NCBI GenBank assembly: GCA_963974915.1
Contig: CAXBES010000010.1
Span: 78,652-142,651, forward strand
Length of the DNA: 64,000 bases
Direction of reading: 5' to 3'
DNA from: CAXBES01 sp963974915
GTDB taxonomy: Bacteria > Bacteroidota > Bacteroidia > Flavobacteriales > Flavobacteriaceae
Positions 60,710 through 64,000 of this stretch are shown here, in pieces. The notes beneath the pieces were generated by a model that was not told the origin of the DNA, made no database searches, and saw only the letters and a list, made by a program, of their open reading frames with translations. Numbering within the stretch: position 1 is the first letter of the stretch; the number at the start of each line of letters is the position of its first letter. Position numbers and translations under genes: made by a program.

Positions 60710-61402
60710 TTATTTGCCGTTATATGTGTTCATAGTGATATTTATTCCTGCTAGTCCAAATGATTCAATGATCTTTTTTCCAATTTCCAGACGTTCCGGT
60801 AGTGCTTTTTGCTCTTCTTCTGTCCATTCGCCCAAAACATAATCTACTTGTCTTCCTTTCGAAAATTCGTCACTTATCCCGAACCGAAATCGATTGTATT
60901 TCGTTGTTTGCAACACATTTTGGGTGTCTTTGAGTCCGTTATGGCCTCCATCACTTCCTTTGGTTTTCACTCTAATCGTTCCGAAGGGTAAGTTAAGATC
61001 ATCTGTAACCACAAGAAGATTTTCCAGTGGTATTTTTTCTTTTTCTAACCAGTACTTAATAGCTTTGCCGCTTAAATTCATATAGGTACTTGGTTTTAGT
61101 AAAATAAAGGTTCTCCCTTTCACTTTATGAGTAGTAATGTCACCTAATTTTACCGTTTCCCAGGTTAGGGATTCCTTTTCGGCGAGGAAATCGAGTATTT
61201 TAAACCCAATATTATGACGGGTATTATGGTATTTCGGACCAATATTTCCTAGTCCGACGATAAGAAATTTTTTCATAGACGATGCCCGCTTAGTTGGGGA
61301 AGTTTTTACTTCTTTCGTTGCATTATTATTCGGAATGCCGGTTACTTCAGTTTCCTTTTTATTAGAAGGTCGCCCAAAAAGTTTCCGAAGAAATGCAAAC
61401 AT
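60710..61402 (-). CDS. pth: Peptidyl-tRNA hydrolase with N-terminal extension
   Basis: Recycles peptidyl-tRNA. The core (from Met43, MKKFLIVGLGNIGPKYHNTR) carries the catalytic His in RHNIGFKILD and the later TLNLPF-type segment VVTDDLNLPFGTIRVKTKGS. From the ATG at 61402 there is a 42-residue extension rich in Lys, Thr and Asn with an amphipathic start (MFAFLRKLFGRPS). Related flavobacterial proteins often show an extension, so I keep the long form; a start at 61276 would give the standard enzyme. The extension is positively charged and may help RNA or membrane contact. Confidence 0.88.
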   Translation of the reverse strand: MFAFLRKLFGRPSNKKETEVTGIPNNNATKEVKTSPTKRASSMKKFLIVGLGNIGPKYHNTRHNIGFKILDFLAEKESLTWETVKLGDITTHKVKGRTFILLKPSTYMNLSGKAIKYWLEKEKIPLENLLVVTDDLNLPFGTIRVKTKGSDGGHNGLKDTQNVLQTTKYNRFRFGISDEFSKGRQVDYVLGEWTEEEQKALPERLEIGKKIIESFGLAGINITMNTYNGK

Positions 61403-61425
61403 AGCTGCTAGTAATTTTCAGTAAA

Positions 61426-61462
61426 AATAAAAAAAGCATCCCGAATTTACGGAATGCTTTTA
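61426..61462 (-). terminator. Rho-independent terminator after rplY
   Basis: On the minus strand, GCATTCCG and CGGGATGC form an 8-bp stem with one mismatch and a 6-nt loop, followed by a run of seven T. It lies 20-57 nt after the rplY stop and upstream of pth. Confidence 0.75.
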
Positions 61463-61482
61463 ATTTATATTGGATATTGAAG

Positions 61483-62136
61483 TTATTCTCCTGCCGGAGC
61501 TTCTTCGGTAGCACCTTCGGCTGCCGCAGCAGTTTCTCCTTCTTCTCCTTCTTCACCTTCTTCGTCTTCATCTTCAAGGTCTGCAACTGCAGTACGAGAA
61601 GTTCTAACCTGACAAATAACAGTGTTATCTGTATGCAAGAATGTAAAGTTTTCGGTATCTATATCTGTGATATACATTTTAGCACCAATCTTCATTTCGG
61701 TAATATCTGCTTCGATAAAATCCGGAAGATCTTTGGGTAAGGCTTTTACTCTAAGCTTACGACTTACGATACGTAAAACACCACCATTTCTAACACCACG
61801 AGAGTTACCTACGATACGTACAGGGATTTCCATCATTACTTCTTTATCGTCGAAGATCTGGTAGAAATCGATATGTAAGATACGATCTGTAACCGGGTGA
61901 AATTGAATATCCTGAAGAATAGCATCTACTTTAGAACCATCTTCTAAGGCAATTACAACTGTATGTACATCTGGAGTATACACTAAGTCTTTAAATGCCA
62001 GTTCGTCTGCTGAAAAGTGAATTGGCTTATCCCCTCCGTACACTACGCAAGGAACCTTTCCAGCATTACGTAAGGCTTTGGTTGCTACCTTGCCCACGCT
62101 TTCTCTTTGAGATCCGTTGATTGTAATTGATTTCAT
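61483..62136 (-). CDS. rplY: Large ribosomal subunit protein bL25 (Ctc-type)
   Basis: A 217-residue 5S-rRNA-binding protein of the long Ctc/TL5 type. The N-terminal domain is seen in ESVGKVATKALRNAGKVPCV and HIDFYQIFDDKEVMMEIPVR. The C-terminal beta domain has RIVSRKLRVKALPKDLPDFI. The tail is acidic and Ala/Glu-rich (DEDEEGEEGEEGETAAAAEG), typical of flavobacterial members. It follows prs by about 300 nt and is ended by the terminator at 61426. Confidence 0.95.
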   Translation of the reverse strand: MKSITINGSQRESVGKVATKALRNAGKVPCVVYGGDKPIHFSADELAFKDLVYTPDVHTVVIALEDGSKVDAILQDIQFHPVTDRILHIDFYQIFDDKEVMMEIPVRIVGNSRGVRNGGVLRIVSRKLRVKALPKDLPDFIEADITEMKIGAKMYITDIDTENFTFLHTDNTVICQVRTSRTAVADLEDEDEEGEEGEEGETAAAAEGATEEAPAGE

Positions 62137-62288
62137 TTTGAAATTTTAAATAAATATTTGTTATCCTCTTTATAAAAGGCTGCGCCTTCTGTTGCCATTT
62201 TGGCGTAAGAGGGTGCAAATGTAATGTTTTTTCTGATATAAGAGAAAGAAATAAATATAAAGATAAAAGTTCGAATTGGATAGAGTTT

Positions 62289-62373
62289 GGGCGTTCCCTC
62301 GCTGTGCTCGGTCAGGCTATTCGTTCCAATCTCCCGGGGTTGCCGTGAGGATTTCCACTGCTATCCTTAACGC
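62289..62373 (+). repeat. Dispersed intergenic element, copy 3
   Basis: Begins GGGCGTTCCCTCGCTG, contains CAGGCTATTCGTTCCAATCT and ends TTTCCACTGCTATCC followed by TTAACGC. It occupies the 301-bp rplY-prs gap, which otherwise holds nothing I can name. It is closest to copy 2. Confidence 0.65.
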
Positions 62374-62437
62374 CAAGCGTAAAACCATGTTGCCCGGCGC
62401 TTCGTGCTCTTTTTCGGCGATGAAATAAAACAAACAA

Positions 62438-63379
62438 TTACATTAAAAACTTCGAACTAATAGATTGGTTACTATGAACACTCAGCATCACATCAGCAAA
62501 TAGATCGGCGCAGGTCAGCACCCTAACTTTTTTGCTTTCCTGCCTCAGAGGAATAGAATCTGTGACAATTAGTTCTTCTAATTTCGAATTTTCAAGCTTC
62601 TTATAAGCATCTCCCGAAAGGATTGGATGCGTACAAATCGCTCTAACACTAAGCGCTCCGCGTTCCATCATAAGATCTGCCGCTTTGGTTAAAGTTCCTG
62701 CAGTATCTACCATATCGTCAACAAGCACCACATTTTTACCTTGAACATCTCCAATAAGTTCCATATGTGAAATAATATTGGCTTTTTCGCGCTGTTTGTA
62801 ACAGATCACTACATCACTTTCAAGCGCTTTAGAATAGGCGTATGCACGTTTGGAACCTCCCATGTCCGGAGAGGCAATGGTAAGATTATCGAGATTTAAT
62901 TTTTTTAAGTAGGGTAGAAATATAGTAGAGGCAAAAAGGTGATCTACGGGTTTTTCAAAAAACCCTTGAATCTGGTCTGCGTGTAGGTCCATCGTAATAA
63001 TGCGGGTGGCACCGGCGGTTTCGAGCATTTTGGCGACTAATTTAGCAGCGATAGGTACTCTTGGTTTGTCCTTCCTGTCTTGTCTTGCCCATCCAAAATA
63101 AGGTAGCACGGCTGTTATGTGTCTTGCAGAGGAACGTTTCGCCGCATCCAGCATAAGTAACATTTCCATTAAATGGTCACTATTAGGAAAAGTAGAGCCA
63201 ATGATAAAAACCCTACTTCCACGTACCGATTCTTCAAAAGACGGTTGAAATTCTCCGTCGCTATAGGTAGATGTAATTACGTTACCAAGTGGAGTACCAA
63301 ATGCATTGGCGATATTTTGAGCAAGTTCTTTACTTTGCTTACAGGCAAAAATTTTTGGTGATGGATTTTGAGATGACAT
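62438..63379 (-). CDS. prs: Ribose-phosphate pyrophosphokinase
   Basis: Makes PRPP from ribose 5-phosphate and ATP for nucleotide, His and Trp synthesis. The 313-residue protein has the N-terminal region with SDGEFQPSFEESVRG, the flexible catalytic loop YFGWARQDRKDKPRVPI, and the PRPP motif VVLVDDMVDTAGTL. DLHADQIQGFF is also conserved. A well-spaced promoter lies upstream at 63406-63434. Confidence 0.97.
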   Translation of the reverse strand: MSSQNPSPKIFACKQSKELAQNIANAFGTPLGNVITSTYSDGEFQPSFEESVRGSRVFIIGSTFPNSDHLMEMLLMLDAAKRSSARHITAVLPYFGWARQDRKDKPRVPIAAKLVAKMLETAGATRIITMDLHADQIQGFFEKPVDHLFASTIFLPYLKKLNLDNLTIASPDMGGSKRAYAYSKALESDVVICYKQREKANIISHMELIGDVQGKNVVLVDDMVDTAGTLTKAADLMMERGALSVRAICTHPILSGDAYKKLENSKLEELIVTDSIPLRQESKKVRVLTCADLFADVMLSVHSNQSISSKFLM

Positions 63380-63405
63380 TAGTTTTGCTTTCTGTTGGAT
63401 GGCAA

Positions 63406-63434
63406 CAAAAGTAAATTAATAGATACTGTTACAA
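63406..63434 (-). promoter_or_regulatory. Promoter of prs (Bacteroidota type)
   Basis: On the minus strand TTG (63434-63432) and TACTTTTG (63413-63406) are separated by 18 nt, a good match to the -33/-7 consensus. The -7 box ends 26 nt before the prs start codon. Confidence 0.65.
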
Positions 63435-63513
63435 AAAAAAAGGTGTTGAGATTTACTAACAATTTTGTTTAAATTATTCATAATAAGGATTACAATAATT
63501 CGCATTTATTACT

Positions 63514-63521
63514 TATTTTTG
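63514..63521 (+). promoter_or_regulatory. Candidate -7 box TATTTTTG of the tRNA-Leu gene
   Basis: An exact TAnnTTTG match lies 10 nt before the mature tRNA 5' end. No good -33 TTG is present. Confidence 0.45.
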
Positions 63522-63531
63522 CCCTCCAATT

Positions 63532-63613
63532 GCTCAAGTGGCGGAATTGGTAGACGCGCTGGATTCAAAATCCAGTTCTTTCGAGAGTGCGGGTTCGATT
63601 CCCGCCTTGAGTA
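63532..63613 (+). tRNA. tRNA-Leu (CAA anticodon)
   Basis: An 82-nt class II tRNA. The acceptor stem pairs GCTCAAG with CTTGAGT (one G-U). The D-arm contains GGCGGAATTGGTAGACGC, the anticodon stem CTGGA/TCCAG encloses the loop TTCAAAA (anticodon CAA), the variable arm is long (TTCTTTCGAGAGT), and the T-loop is GGTTCGATTCC. The 3' CCA is not encoded, since A is followed by CAG. It reads UUG codons. Confidence 0.97.
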
Positions 63614-63656
63614 CAGATCCCATGGCTTTGCGCCGTTTCAACTCCCCATGTACGGG
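63602..63656 (+). repeat. Direct repeat, copy 1 (tRNA 3' tail plus terminator region)
   Basis: Identical over 55 nt to 63946-64000. It covers the last 12 nt of the tRNA-Leu and the following terminator stem. The repeats are 344 bp apart and bracket the GIY-YIG gene. Confidence 0.9.
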
Positions 63657-63665
63657 GAGTTTTTT
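63640..63665 (+). terminator. Rho-independent terminator between tRNA-Leu and the GIY-YIG gene
   Basis: An 8-bp perfect stem, AACTCCCC/GGGGAGTT, with the loop ATGTAC, followed by four further T's. It ends exactly where the GIY-YIG ATG begins, so the nuclease gene may be translated only from read-through or from a transcript starting within this region. Confidence 0.85.
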
Positions 63666-63914
63666 ATGTTCTATGTTTATGCTATATCAAGTCTTCATCG
63701 CAACTATATTTATGTTGGGATGTCCAATTCGTATGAGCGAAGAATTAAGGATCATAATTTAGGAAAAGAGAGAACGACCCGTCCGTATGTGCCGTTTCAG
63801 CTGATTTACATTGAAGAATGTTCAACCAGAACAGCGGCCAGATTGCGTGAAAAGTATTGGAAATCGGGTATTGGGAAAGAGCGCTTAAAAATAATTAAGG
63901 ATGCGCTTATTTAA
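63666..63914 (+). CDS. Small GIY-YIG nuclease
   Basis: An 82-residue single-domain GIY-YIG/URI nuclease. The core motif is FYVYAISSLHRNYIYVGMS (Y-V-Y...Y-V-G), with the catalytic Arg in SYERRIKDHNLGKERTT and the C-terminal Glu/Lys-rich AARLREKYWKSGIGKERLK. The true start is the ATG at 63666, directly after the terminator. A longer open frame reads back through the tRNA but is an artefact. It is flanked by the 55-bp direct repeats. From memory, similar nuclease genes lie next to tRNA and rRNA genes in flavobacteria. It may promote the duplication, but this is not shown. Confidence 0.88.
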   Translation: MFYVYAISSLHRNYIYVGMSNSYERRIKDHNLGKERTTRPYVPFQLIYIEECSTRTAARLREKYWKSGIGKERLKIIKDALI

Positions 63915-64000
63915 GGGTTCGACCTGCCTGCCGGCAGGCAGGTTTCCGCCTTGAGTACAGATCCCATGGCTTTGCGCCGTTTCAACTCCCCATGTACGGG
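63915..64000 (+). repeat. Second, interrupted copy of the tRNA-Leu 3' end and terminator region
   Basis: GGGTTCGA (63915-63922) matches the T-arm of tRNA-Leu. A 20-bp perfect palindrome follows (63923-63942), then TTTCCGCCTTGAGTACAG and the rest of copy 1 through the terminator stem, cut off by the window edge. The tRNA 5' part is absent, so this is not a second tRNA gene. A further GIY-YIG copy may start just past base 64000. Confidence 0.85.
63923..63942. repeat. 20-bp perfect palindrome CCTGCCTGCCGGCAGGCAGG
   Basis: Fully self-complementary. It sits inside the T-arm of the second tRNA-tail copy, at a position where the first copy reads GGGTTCGATTCC without interruption. Its left half also occurs at about 884-895 inside dispersed element copy 1. 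Confidence 0.85.

Noticed and set aside
63465..63665. N-terminal extension of the GIY-YIG reading frame
   Set aside because: It reads through tRNA-Leu and a terminator; the nuclease domain starts at the ATG at 63666.
63915..64000. Second tRNA gene
   Set aside because: Only the T-arm and acceptor 3' part are present, interrupted by a palindrome; there is no anticodon arm.

Overview
The window is a piece of chromosome from a member of the Bacteroidota, most likely a marine-type Flavobacteriaceae. The DNA is AT-rich. Promoters, where visible, fit the Bacteroidota TAnnTTTG type, and ribosome binding sites are weak. One protein carries a type IX secretion (T9SS) sorting domain. Several families are typical of this group: DUF6090, DUF6428, DUF4199, DUF4286, SerS/Pth/RibF neighbourhoods, OlsF-like ornithine lipid synthase and two-component propeller kinases. 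I cannot assign a genus from sequence alone. I see no rRNA, insertion sequence, prophage or CRISPR array.

Layout. 1-6.5 kb: the 5' part of metG, a secreted DUF1800/DUF1501 pair, an LD-carboxypeptidase, yraN and a membrane-anchored XRE regulator. 6.6-13.3 kb: a TlpA-like thiol protein, mfd, a PLP aminotransferase and a TspO-like protein. 13.3-19.1 kb: the four-gene ligase-associated DNA damage response cassette (PdeM, Lhr-like helicase, ATP-dependent ligase, MBL exonuclease). 19.2-24.0 kb: a TerB-like gene facing a six-gene operon with two Ras-like GTPases, a hybrid kinase whose receiver lacks its phospho-Asp, a kinase-dead paralogue of that kinase, a protein resembling a cyanobacterial OmpA-associated domain, and a coiled-coil protein. 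24.0-31.3 kb: fbp, GNAT, aspartate kinase, OlsF-like acyltransferase, DUF5995, and two membrane proteins. 31.4-31.7 kb holds a decayed beta-lactamase-fold pseudogene.

31.7-38.7 kb: a flavodoxin-like protein, a PqqB-like lipoprotein and a Cys-rich hypothetical, then a tandem array of six DUF6090 membrane proteins. 38.9-46.9 kb: a minus-strand operon of exported or accessory enzymes (esterase, SDR, two NTF2-like proteins, a RidA-like lipoprotein) transcribed divergently from a one-piece propeller histidine kinase and its NarL-type regulator. The same 16-bp palindrome type (TCACAT-N4-ATGTGA) lies before the kinase gene and again before the regulator gene, which suggests one regulon. 46.9-51.0 kb: DUF6428/ArsR, TM2, VOC, a DUF4199/membrane LuxR pair with a 12-bp inverted repeat, a D-2-hydroxyacid dehydrogenase and a cupin. 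51.3-63.4 kb: housekeeping genes (mgtE, rsmA, a CAP lipoprotein, DUF4286, a TPR protein, serS, HTTM, ribF, pth, rplY, prs). A candidate multi-hairpin RNA with a strong terminator lies at 53.86-54.0 kb.

The right edge (63.5-64.0 kb) holds tRNA-Leu(CAA), a terminator, a small GIY-YIG nuclease gene, and then a second copy of the tRNA 3' tail and terminator region, interrupted by a 20-bp perfect palindrome. This looks like a mobile or duplicating unit built on a tRNA tail. Three copies of a dispersed intergenic element (GGCGTT...CTAACGC ends) lie at 0.9, 51.2 and 62.3 kb. The two strongest candidates for an undescribed system are the Ras-like GTPase/pseudo-two-component operon and the tRNA-tail/GIY-YIG unit.
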